Below are positions 32,388 through 40,349 of a stretch of 64,000 nt of DNA, piece after piece (within the stretch, counting starts at the first letter, position 1; the number at the start of each line of letters is the position of its first letter). This stretch comes from Alteromonas gilva. GTDB taxonomy: Bacteria; Pseudomonadota; Gammaproteobacteria; Enterobacterales; Alteromonadaceae. Location: the NCBI RefSeq assembly GCF_028595265.1, contig NZ_JAQQXP010000003.1, positions 124,001-188,000 of the forward strand, given 5' to 3'. Made by a program: the position numbers and the translations under genes. The notes beneath the pieces were generated by a model. It saw only the letters and a program-made list of their open reading frames with translations, made no database searches and was not told the origin of the DNA.

Positions 32388-33890
32388 ATGAAAAGCGTCA
32401 TTCCTATAGTAAGTGTTTGGCTGGTGCTGCTGAATTCCGCCTTGGCAGCGGTACCGTCGATAAGTCCTAATACCCCCACCTCAAACGTGGTGTCGGTAGC
32501 AATTGGCGAAACCGTCCAGTTTAGTATCAGTGCTACTGATAGTGACAGTAATTTAAGCGGGGCAGAGTGGTACGGCCACGGTGATAATCCGTTTGTTGGC
32601 TCTGTATATGATGCCAATGGCGATACCAGTAACGCCATATTTAGCCGCGCACATGCGTTTACATCGGCAGGCAATTATACTATTGCCGTTGTTGTTTACG
32701 ATGCCGATTATGGGTATTCCCAGGCTGTTGAGTGGCAGGTTAGCGTTGTATCGCAGCCGCCGGATTTTTCGTCAACACCTGCAAGTCAGCTTGGCGGCAG
32801 AGGGCTTTATGTAAACGATTTTGATGACGTGTTAGCCAGTGCCAGTGCAACAAATAAGTTGCTGGCACATATTCAGGCACACCAGATTACCAAACTCACT
32901 TTGTATGATTTGCATACGCTGCTGCCGGCTGCGTCGTCGGCGATTTCTAATTTCATTTACAACGCGAAGCAACTGGGCGTGAATTCTGTTGGCGCTGCGG
33001 GCGGCAGCGAGGCGGATTTTGACCGCATCATGGTGTACCAAAACAGTGCTCAATATGCGAACAAGTTCGATACGCTGTATCTTGAATATGAGTACTGGAA
33101 TAACAATCAGAGCTTTTCGTATTTTCTGAGTGTGCTCGACTACATGGATTCTGTTGGCGGTACGATGCCGGTGGAAACCTATCTGGGCTGGCCCGACAGT
33201 GCCGATTACGCTGCGATTGCCAGTCGCGTGGATAATTTGTTTTTACATTGCTATGTAACCGATGCAAGCATTGCAGTCAATTACTGCAAAACACGCTTAC
33301 AAGCCTTTGGCGAACTGTATGACAATCTCAACATTTGGCCGATTTTTTCGGCTGAATGGCGCCCGGCTACCACCTGTGACAACCCACCATGGCCGGTTGA
33401 GTCGTTATGTTTCATGGGCGACTGGTTTTCCAACTATGGTATAGCTGCTGCAGAATCAGAGTTTCTTAATGATTACAATGCGCTACAGGAAAGCTGGCAA
33501 TCGGGTATTCACCTGCCGGGCTTCTACTATTTTGCTTATTCATTTTTGGATGAGGCCGTCGGCTCGCCGAATACCCCTGACTACGGTGACGCGCCAGTAT
33601 TGGGCCTGTTAAGCCCGTCTGCGACCACGGTGTCGCTTGGTCAGAGTGTAACGATTTCGGTAACCGCGACGGACAACTCAGGCAACCTCAGTGGCATAGA
33701 GTGGTACGGCAACGGCGATAATCCGTTGGTGCAGTATGTGGGTAATGTCGGTGGTAACGGCAGTAGCGCAACTTTTAGTCGTACTCATCAGTTTAATAGT
33801 GTGGGTACCTTTAATATTATTGGTGTTGCCTTTGATACTAATGGAAATTACAGCAACTCCATTGCCAGTTCGATTACCGTAACGCCCTGA
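32388..33890 (+). CDS. Secreted protein with two similar flanking beta modules, core unknown
   Basis: This 500-residue protein starts at ATG 32388 (GGAG 6 nt upstream) with a signal peptide (1-20, NSALAAV). Two PKD/Ig-like modules flank the core. One is near 22-125 with SGAEWYGHGDNPFVG; the other is near 410-500 with SGIEWYGNGDNPLV. The two share the order of an ISVTATDN-type strand, this EWYG motif and a TFSRTH segment, so they come from duplication. The central part (about 130-400) contains ALIENDF-less but barrel-like alternation (YVNDFDDVL, LYLEYEYWNN, VETYLGWPDSADY, WPIFSAEWRP, FYYFAYSFLDEA) that suggests a TIM-barrel hydrolase, though I do not recognise the family. Confidence 0.6.
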   Translation: MKSVIPIVSVWLVLLNSALAAVPSISPNTPTSNVVSVAIGETVQFSISATDSDSNLSGAEWYGHGDNPFVGSVYDANGDTSNAIFSRAHAFTSAGNYTIAVVVYDADYGYSQAVEWQVSVVSQPPDFSSTPASQLGGRGLYVNDFDDVLASASATNKLLAHIQAHQITKLTLYDLHTLLPAASSAISNFIYNAKQLGVNSVGAAGGSEADFDRIMVYQNSAQYANKFDTLYLEYEYWNNNQSFSYFLSVLDYMDSVGGTMPVETYLGWPDSADYAAIASRVDNLFLHCYVTDASIAVNYCKTRLQAFGELYDNLNIWPIFSAEWRPATTCDNPPWPVESLCFMGDWFSNYGIAAAESEFLNDYNALQESWQSGIHLPGFYYFAYSFLDEAVGSPNTPDYGDAPVLGLLSPSATTVSLGQSVTISVTATDNSGNLSGIEWYGNGDNPLVQYVGNVGGNGSSATFSRTHQFNSVGTFNIIGVAFDTNGNYSNSIASSITVTP

Positions 33891-34349
33891 GCAAATCTAA
33901 TTACCTGATAGCGCCACATATAAGGTCATCAGGACATCGTCAAACTTCGCACAGCTAAGCGCGAAGTCGCGTTAAAGTTATCGATAAAAGGGGCTCTACG
34001 CAGTAATGAGTCCTTGTTGCGAGTAGACCTGTTGAGTGTGTTTCAGCAGGATTTACTCGCTTTTTTTATGGGTTACCGGGCTTGTGTCAAGCATGATAGC
34101 GTACCTTCCTGCAAGCGTTAGCCAATCCGGTCCTCGGGTATGCTTTTACTGAATAACCCCGGCATGATTAAACGTATATCGTAGCTCAGGCGTCGAATTG
34201 GCTGGTTTTCGTGCTTGCAACGGTGTTATCCCATGAAAAACTGACATATGATACGCTCGGAAGCAGGCGCGACGATTTTACGGCATTAGTAGTAGGGCCC
34301 GGGAACACTCCAGCTTCTTGGGTTGCGGTAAGGAATACCAGGTGCCAGT
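33891..34349. other. Intergenic region with one terminator
   Basis: Apart from the terminator at 34019-34067 nothing convincing is seen. Short frames on both strands near 34186-34432 overlap each other and have no recognisable features. Confidence 0.45.
34019..34067 (+). terminator. Rho-independent terminator
   Basis: GCGAGTA (34019-34025) pairs with TACTCGC (34054-34060), with an inner CCTG/CAGG pair, followed by seven T. It lies 129 bp after the secreted-protein gene. Confidence 0.8.
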
Positions 34350-34445
34350 GTGACGCTCTGGCTTTACTCAATCGTACTTTCTGCCTTTATTTATGCAGTT
34401 GGCGTTTACATTATCAGTCCCGGAGAAGGTAGCAGTTACATATGA
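34350..34445 (+). CDS. Candidate 31-residue membrane peptide overlapping the MBL-fold gene
   Basis: GTG at 34350 opens a 31-codon frame whose TGA (34443-34445) overlaps the next gene's ATG as ATGA. The product is one hydrophobic span (LWLYSIVLSAFIYAVGVYII) followed by a short SPGEGSSYI tail. AGGTG lies just upstream. The MBL gene has no ideal ribosome site of its own, so coupling through this peptide would make sense. The frame is short and could be chance. Confidence 0.35.
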   Translation: MTLWLYSIVLSAFIYAVGVYIISPGEGSSYI

Positions 34446-35170
34446 CCCGCGTTTTTAAAATGATCGGTACCGGAAGTTCAGATTCATCAACCATGTTTAA
34501 CACCAATGCGGCGGTGATGAATGATACCAAGGCGTTTCTGATTGACTGCGGTCTGACGGTAAAAAGTGCGCTGAATGAATGTGGTATCGGGTTTGATAAC
34601 ATTTCTGGCATTTTCATCAGTCATGTCCATGGCGATCACGTGTTCGGACTTGAGCGGGTTGGTTATGAATACCTGTTCAGGTTAAAAACCAAAGTGCCGC
34701 TTTACATTAAAGCAGACATTTATCATGAGTTGTGGGACCAAACACTGAAGGGATCGATGGGCAGGATTGGTGAAGGTGAGGCCACGCTTGAAGATTTTTT
34801 TGACGTCAGAATCATTCAGGATAACCGCTTCACCCACGAGGGTATTCACTACGAGGTATTCCCCGTCAGGCACACCCCCGGCAAACCCTGCTTTGGTGTG
34901 TGTATTAATGATAAAATCCTCTATACCGCAGATACGCTGACGATCCCTGATATTCTTAACGCTTATCGCTACACCTATTGTTTCCACGACGTGTCTTTAC
35001 AGGAAGGTAATCCGGTTCATGCTAATTTAAGTGCGTTAATGGAATACCCACAAGCGGTAAAGCAAAAGATCTATTTGATGAGTTACAGTGATGATTGGAA
35101 GGAATATGAACATATCGTCTCAGAACACTTTGCCGGCTTCGCAGAGCAAGGAAAGTCAGTCGAGCTATAG
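34442..35170 (+). CDS. Metallo-beta-lactamase-fold hydrolase, RNase Z-like
   Basis: This 242-residue protein has the metal-binding motif SHVHGDHVFG (about 60-69), a later His in FPVRHTPGKP and an Asp in ILYTADT, the order found in RNase Z/arylsulfatase-like MBL hydrolases. It has no signal peptide. The usual RNase Z flexible arm is not evident, so it may be another phosphodiesterase or hydrolase. Its end overlaps the next gene by about 80 bp. Confidence 0.82.
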   Translation: MTRVFKMIGTGSSDSSTMFNTNAAVMNDTKAFLIDCGLTVKSALNECGIGFDNISGIFISHVHGDHVFGLERVGYEYLFRLKTKVPLYIKADIYHELWDQTLKGSMGRIGEGEATLEDFFDVRIIQDNRFTHEGIHYEVFPVRHTPGKPCFGVCINDKILYTADTLTIPDILNAYRYTYCFHDVSLQEGNPVHANLSALMEYPQAVKQKIYLMSYSDDWKEYEHIVSEHFAGFAEQGKSVEL

Positions 35171-36812
35171 CACCGTTCACTGCGTATACACCGATCTGAA
35201 ACATGCCAGATTTTCCGTTATTCTGGACAGTCAAAGGGGTCTTCAGTTTGTCTATTGGTTGGAGCTGAAAAAGCTTGGCATCAGACATTTAAACGCCGAT
35301 GACGAATTATGTGCCCGGTTTATTGTTAAAGACAAACGCACCATTGAACGCGGCCTGGCAGTGGTCTCTGCGGTGTGTTTTGACAAACCGGCTGATAAGC
35401 CCGGCGTAGAGTTGCACGAGGCAAAGCGATTTGATGAAAACGGTCTGAAAACACTGTTAGCAAAAGGCTCACCTTTGATCGTTTTCAGAGGGTGTCGTTT
35501 TGATCGTGTGAACCTGGAGGCGCTGGATGTTGCCACAACCGTCGCGTTCTTTGACTGCGATTTTGATGATGATTTCAGGTTGATTGCATGCCGTTTCCCT
35601 AACAGTTTATGGTTTTCCAATAGCCGGTTTCATAAACATTTCAGCTTAAAGTCGTCACAGATTGAGGACAGTATCCACATGGAATCGTGCGACTTTAGCG
35701 GTCCGGGTGGGGTATCTTTTCGTGGGGTGCAGGCAAACAATATTTATTTAGACTTCGGCGTGGTGGGGTGCGACGATATCGTTTGGTTGAATGAAATCAC
35801 GGTACCTGGCGTTGTCTCCGTTGGCGGCACGTTTAACAATGATATTGAGTTGATTGGCAATCAGGATGAGGAAACCTCATTGACCCGCTGCACAGTCGGT
35901 GCGGTGTATATGGGCCATGAACTTTACGATTCGGAAAGCGCTAATACCACCCTCATTAATGCCCGGTTTAAATGTAAAGACTGTGACACTCAAGCACTCG
36001 CTGTTGCCAACACGACCATCAAAGACTGCGTTATTTCGAACTCGACCATGGGCAGTATTTCCTTTGTAGATGCGACCATTGAAAAAGATTTAACCCTATC
36101 GGACGTTGCAGCAGGGCAACCGGAGAATACATCATTGATGCTTGAGCGAAGCTCTGTTGAACGTCACCTTAAACTGTTCGACAACCGCTTGTCGGGCGAT
36201 CTTTGCTTACAAAATTCGACCATCGGTGGCAATGCCTACTTAGAGGATAACCAGTTTGAGGGTGGCCAGATACAACTTAATCGACTGAGTGCGGCCAGAC
36301 TGGTGTTTCTGCCTATTCACCATATCTACCAGAAGAAACGATACTTTCCATTGTCGTTAACCCCGCGACGTTTTATCGTCGATGAACCAACAGAGCCTCA
36401 TAAATGCGCTGAAGTGTATTGCGCTCTGAAAAATTGGTTTAGTGACTCGGGGCAGTTAGATGCAGAGGATGATGCCTATTTTTATATGCGTCAGCGACAG
36501 CCACACCATGCGCTCACCCGACTCATTTTTGGTTATATTTTCGGTTGGGGAGTCAGGCTCAGAAACATTGCCATCTCTTCAATGGTGCTGATAGGTCTGT
36601 TTGTCATGATCTTTAAATACTACCGACCGGAGATGGATTTGTTGGTTGCGCTGGCATTAAGTGTACAAAGCTTCACGGGCAATTTTTTTGGCAAGTGGCC
36701 AGACTATGAGCCGAGCGGCCTGGTTGCTGGCTTTGCGGTGCTGGAGTCAATTTTTGGACTGGTGTTTATCACGGTGTTTATCGGTGCCTATATCCGAAAA
36801 CTGCTAAGGTAA
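35088..36812 (+). CDS. Beta-helix protein with C-terminal two-TM channel-like domain
   Basis: Using GTG 35088 the protein has 574 residues; ATG at 35091 or 35106 are alternatives. Residues about 125-420 show pentapeptide-like or bactofilin-like repeats (VFRGCRFDRVNLEAL, VAFFDCDFDDDF, LWFSNSRFHKHFSL, ISNSTMGSISFVDATI), predicting a long right-handed beta helix. Two hydrophobic helices follow (about 490-508 and 545-570), with a loop between them that holds SVQSFTGNFFG, a place and shape like the pore loop of two-TM potassium channels but not a canonical TVGYG filter. I infer a membrane protein with a large cytosolic beta-helix. It overlaps the MBL gene by 83 bp. Confidence 0.7.
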   Translation: MMIGRNMNISSQNTLPASQSKESQSSYSTVHCVYTDLKHARFSVILDSQRGLQFVYWLELKKLGIRHLNADDELCARFIVKDKRTIERGLAVVSAVCFDKPADKPGVELHEAKRFDENGLKTLLAKGSPLIVFRGCRFDRVNLEALDVATTVAFFDCDFDDDFRLIACRFPNSLWFSNSRFHKHFSLKSSQIEDSIHMESCDFSGPGGVSFRGVQANNIYLDFGVVGCDDIVWLNEITVPGVVSVGGTFNNDIELIGNQDEETSLTRCTVGAVYMGHELYDSESANTTLINARFKCKDCDTQALAVANTTIKDCVISNSTMGSISFVDATIEKDLTLSDVAAGQPENTSLMLERSSVERHLKLFDNRLSGDLCLQNSTIGGNAYLEDNQFEGGQIQLNRLSAARLVFLPIHHIYQKKRYFPLSLTPRRFIVDEPTEPHKCAEVYCALKNWFSDSGQLDAEDDAYFYMRQRQPHHALTRLIFGYIFGWGVRLRNIAISSMVLIGLFVMIFKYYRPEMDLLVALALSVQSFTGNFFGKWPDYEPSGLVAGFAVLESIFGLVFITVFIGAYIRKLLR

Positions 36813-36998
36813 GACGTTGTTGTATTCTCAGACCTTTACAAATATTAACGTGTTAATTGGCACTATTGTGACTGTTTCAGCTATGCTTAAAGCGAAGTGT
36901 GCGGTGCGCCTCATCGGTTCGACAGGTTACGCTTTTTATTCCGACAGTTGCTACAAGCGGCCGTTCCCTAACGCAAGATACTCTACAGACGCCTGGTT

Positions 36999-38012
36999 AT
37001 GTCAAAAGAACTAGAAACGTCCTTTGCGACGTTAAAACAAACGATTCCCCTGCTGCTTAAGCACAATATTCCGGCTATCCCGACAAACTATGCGATCTGG
37101 TATACCTATGTGAGTAATGACTCGCCGGAACTCAATGCAACGATAGATGCAACCATTGAAAATCAGCAGGTGATCTCAGAAGTAAAAGCCAAAGAATGGT
37201 ATCGAAATTATCTGGCTGATTCACAAGAGGTTAATGCCTGGCAATTACGGCAAACGCTCGAGGCCATGCTGATTGAGCTGTCACAAAACGTTAGCGATAC
37301 CCGTTCTGACACTCAGAGTTTTAACCGTTCTATGGACGGCTGCCTGGAAGATTTGAACAAAGTAGAAAAAGAGGGCTGGAGCCTGGAAGAAGTCATGGGG
37401 CTGGTGCGCAACATGGTAAAAGAAACCCAGCAAATCCGGCAAAGTACACTCGGGTTTAATGCGTCGCTGGCTACCGCTGAGAAAGAAATCTCCCGCTTAC
37501 GCGTGCAGCTTCAGGAGACCGAAAAAGACGCCTATTATGATGCCCTCACCGGGCTGCGTAATCGTCGCTATTTTGATGCAGAGTTTGCCGCTAATCTCAA
37601 AAATGAGACGTTGTCGTTAATCATGGTCGATGTGGATCATTTTAAAAAGATTAACGATTGTTTTGGTCATCTTATGGGCGATATCGTACTAAAAGCGGTG
37701 GCAAAAAAATTAAAAGCGCACTGCCGCGAGGGCGCCGACGCCTTTCGGTTTGGCGGTGAAGAGTTCGTTATATTACTGCCTAACACCAATCTGGCTCAGG
37801 CAAGACATCGCGCTGATGTAATGCGCAGAGCCATCGAAAAAATCACCGTAGTGAATAAACGTACCAACGACAGCTTAAATGACATCACCGCAAGTTTTGG
37901 TGTGGCGCAATTGCAACCTAACCAAAGTGGCAAGCAACTGTTAGAAACGGCTGATAAGTTAATGTACGAAGCAAAACGATTGGGCCGTAACCGGGTCATG
38001 CCAGTTTGTTAG
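36999..38012 (+). CDS. Diguanylate cyclase (GGDEF)
   Basis: This 337-residue soluble protein has a helical N-terminal half (about 1-165, partly coiled coil) and a C-terminal GGDEF domain with the active-site GGEEF at 252-256 and the substrate loop DALTGLRNRRYF. It should make cyclic di-GMP from two GTP. The inhibitory I-site RxxD upstream of GGEEF is not intact (the fourth position reads Ala), so product inhibition may be absent. No signal peptide or membrane span is visible. Confidence 0.92.
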   Translation: MSKELETSFATLKQTIPLLLKHNIPAIPTNYAIWYTYVSNDSPELNATIDATIENQQVISEVKAKEWYRNYLADSQEVNAWQLRQTLEAMLIELSQNVSDTRSDTQSFNRSMDGCLEDLNKVEKEGWSLEEVMGLVRNMVKETQQIRQSTLGFNASLATAEKEISRLRVQLQETEKDAYYDALTGLRNRRYFDAEFAANLKNETLSLIMVDVDHFKKINDCFGHLMGDIVLKAVAKKLKAHCREGADAFRFGGEEFVILLPNTNLAQARHRADVMRRAIEKITVVNKRTNDSLNDITASFGVAQLQPNQSGKQLLETADKLMYEAKRLGRNRVMPVC

Positions 38013-38138
38013 GGAGTGATTAACCACGTGCCTGACTGCATAATCACCTGAAATTGTGTCTCTGACACTGGCTCGCGCCGTCACAGCAGGTGGCTGGTGT
38101 GAGCCGCCGCTGTCAGGGCAATAATACAGGGCGTTGGA

Positions 38139-38402
38139 TCAGTGGTTTCGTAACGCGTCGATAAGCTCTTGCTTATTCATCTTTGAACGCCCGTCAATGC
38201 CTATTTCTTTGGCTCGCTGGTACAGCGCCTGTTTGGTCCACTCCTCGTATTTTTTACTTTTACCGCCTTTTTCGGACGGGTGTTGCTGAGGATTCGCCTG
38301 TGCATTGGCAATGCGTGCGGCTTTTTCTTTGCTGTAGCCTTTATCACGTAATTCCTCATAGGCACTGTCGTTCTTAATTTGCTTGCCATGGTCTTTCGTC
38401 AT
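38139..38402 (-). CDS. Small Rho-N/SAP-like domain protein
   Basis: With ATG 38402 (AGGGG 7 nt upstream) this is an 87-residue basic protein. The first half contains KGYSKEKAARIANAQA; the second half is a Rho-termination-factor-N-like SAP module, WTKQALYQRAKEIGIDGRSK with KMNKQELIDALRN. Such small proteins (DUF7218-like) may bind nucleic acid. An in-frame ATG at 38438 is less likely. It lies between two GGDEF genes. Confidence 0.72.
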   Translation of the reverse strand: MTKDHGKQIKNDSAYEELRDKGYSKEKAARIANAQANPQQHPSEKGGKSKKYEEWTKQALYQRAKEIGIDGRSKMNKQELIDALRNH

Positions 38403-38611
38403 AAAAAAGCCCCTGCGTAAAGTTGATTTTATTGCCATACTAAAATACCCGAGACCAAAGCATTTGGCTAAAATTGTTTTGTGCTCCCCTGATAAAGCCG
38501 CATGTTGATTATGCCTGCGTTGATATGTTGGGTAAGGAAGGGGATTGGTTGCGGCGGTTCAGGTGCGCAACGTTATGGCGTTTGAACATAGAATATCGAA
38601 GAGGCCTTTAT

Positions 38612-40084
38612 TTGAACAAGAACGACATTGCATTAATTCTGCACTCACTACCTGTCTGTGCATTGTTTATGGGTACCAACGAGCAAGTTATTCAGCTTAA
38701 CAATGAAATGGCCCGGGCCTTTGGGCTGGTCAACCGCAATGTACTTGAGCTGAACGAAGTGCGTATTTGTGATAGTGATACCCAGGATGAGTTAGTTGGC
38801 GTGCTTGCGCCGCTGGCAGATAGCGAAGCAGATGCAGTCATGTGCCGAAAAGTCATTGTTCACATTCGTGGCTGGTCGCAGCCTTGTATAATGAAACGCT
38901 CATTGTTTGAGTACAACGGCGATAGTTGGTTGGTAATGTGTCTGCACTTGCCTGGTGAGCAAGTAACATCCGGCGAAGAAGGCAATATAGAAGTAACAAG
39001 GCATATCGAATTTAATCAGCTGCTGACTCAGTTCTCCTCTAAGTTAATAAACGCCAGTGCCAACGAACTCGATGTCATCATTGACCAAAGCCTCGCGGCC
39101 TTCGGTGTATTCTGCGGTGTAGACAGGTGTTATTTATTTGAGTTTTCGGATGACTCGACCACCATGTCTAATACGCATGAATGGGTCGCGCCCCATGTGC
39201 AACCCTATATCGACAATTTACAGGACATGCCAACCAGTGATATGCCGTACTTAATGCAGCATATTGCGACAGGCATTTTTAAAGTTGATGATGTGAACAA
39301 GATACCGGATCACGCTCTTTCCGAGCGCAAGGAGTTTCAAAAAGAGGGGATTGGTTCCCTTTTGTGCGTAAGAATAATGGTCAGTGGTAAAACCTATGGC
39401 TTTATTGGTTGTGACATCATAGGACGCACCTACACCTGGAATGCCTTCGATATAGAATACTTAAAGCGTATTGGTGAAATGCTCGGGAATACCCTGCAAA
39501 ACCTCTATAACCAAAGAGCACTCCAAGAGGTTCAGTCGGCGTTGTTGGAGGCCAACAGGCAACTTGAACAACTTGCTAATATCGACGGTTTAACCGGTAT
39601 TGCTAACCGGCGACTTTTTAATTCCACCTTAGAGAAAGATATCGCTGAAGCGGCTCAACACAAAGCGTCTCTCAGTTTACTGCTTATTGATGTTGATGCG
39701 TTCAAACTCTTTAATGACAGGTACGGCCACGTTGCCGGTGATGAAGTATTAAAAGAAGTAACCGCCACACTGTGCGATAGCTGCCTTGGTAACGATGACC
39801 TGGTGGCGCGCTACGGGGGCGAAGAATTTGCCGTGATTCTGCCGAATACCAATGCAGAACAGGCGCTGAAAGTTGCCTCTCGTATTGTTCGAAAAGTGAG
39901 AGAGCAAAACATACCACACCTGGGCTCAACGCATGACAGCAGACTTACTGTCAGTGCTGGCTTGGTGACTGCAGCGTTAACCGCCCCTGTGAGCGGCTCC
40001 GTGCTGGTCGATAAAGCAGACAAAGCGCTTTATCGTGCCAAAGAGGCGGGTCGGAATTGCGTTCGGGTATCTGAGTTTAGCTGA
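38612..40084 (+). CDS. PAS/GAF-type sensory diguanylate cyclase
   Basis: From TTG 38612 (GAGG 7 nt upstream) this is a 490-residue protein; longer frames up to 38474 exist but have poorer ribosome sites. An N-terminal PAS-like domain (about 1-110) precedes a GAF domain (about 130-310, DRCYLFEFSDDSTTMSNTHEW) and a GGDEF domain (about 320-488) with GGEEF and DGLTGIANRRLF. It should make cyclic di-GMP under control of a ligand or redox signal sensed by GAF/PAS. The I-site is missing its Arg. Confidence 0.88.
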   Translation: MNKNDIALILHSLPVCALFMGTNEQVIQLNNEMARAFGLVNRNVLELNEVRICDSDTQDELVGVLAPLADSEADAVMCRKVIVHIRGWSQPCIMKRSLFEYNGDSWLVMCLHLPGEQVTSGEEGNIEVTRHIEFNQLLTQFSSKLINASANELDVIIDQSLAAFGVFCGVDRCYLFEFSDDSTTMSNTHEWVAPHVQPYIDNLQDMPTSDMPYLMQHIATGIFKVDDVNKIPDHALSERKEFQKEGIGSLLCVRIMVSGKTYGFIGCDIIGRTYTWNAFDIEYLKRIGEMLGNTLQNLYNQRALQEVQSALLEANRQLEQLANIDGLTGIANRRLFNSTLEKDIAEAAQHKASLSLLLIDVDAFKLFNDRYGHVAGDEVLKEVTATLCDSCLGNDDLVARYGGEEFAVILPNTNAEQALKVASRIVRKVREQNIPHLGSTHDSRLTVSAGLVTAALTAPVSGSVLVDKADKALYRAKEAGRNCVRVSEFS

Positions 40085-40349
40085 TTACGGGAGCACCCGT
40101 ACCCGGGGTTAGTTTATGTCTCGCCAATACGCTAAATGCTTTTGTGAACATTACGCTGTGAATCAGCCGCAATGGGTTGAGCTGAACAGATGTTGGCCTT
40201 CTCAACAGCACAGACGCGACAGTATGTAAGTAAAACAGATTGATTATCCGCAATCACCTTGATTATTTACCGACACGATTTGTGTGCAAAGTTAAGGTAG
40301 TATGATGCAACGTTTTATATTCTCGTGTACTTAATGAAGGGAGATATCC

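Noticed and set aside
34186..34432. Two overlapping short frames on opposite strands
   Set aside because: They overlap each other, neither has a ribosome site or recognisable composition, and one shares bases with the better 31-codon membrane frame.
34442..36812. MBL-fold and beta-helix genes as one gene split by a frameshift
   Set aside because: Each has a complete domain set and a proper end or start; the overlap is better explained by two genes.
36817..37014. 65-codon plus-strand frame between the beta-helix and GGDEF genes
   Set aside because: It overlaps the GGDEF start and has no ribosome site; the composition looks random.
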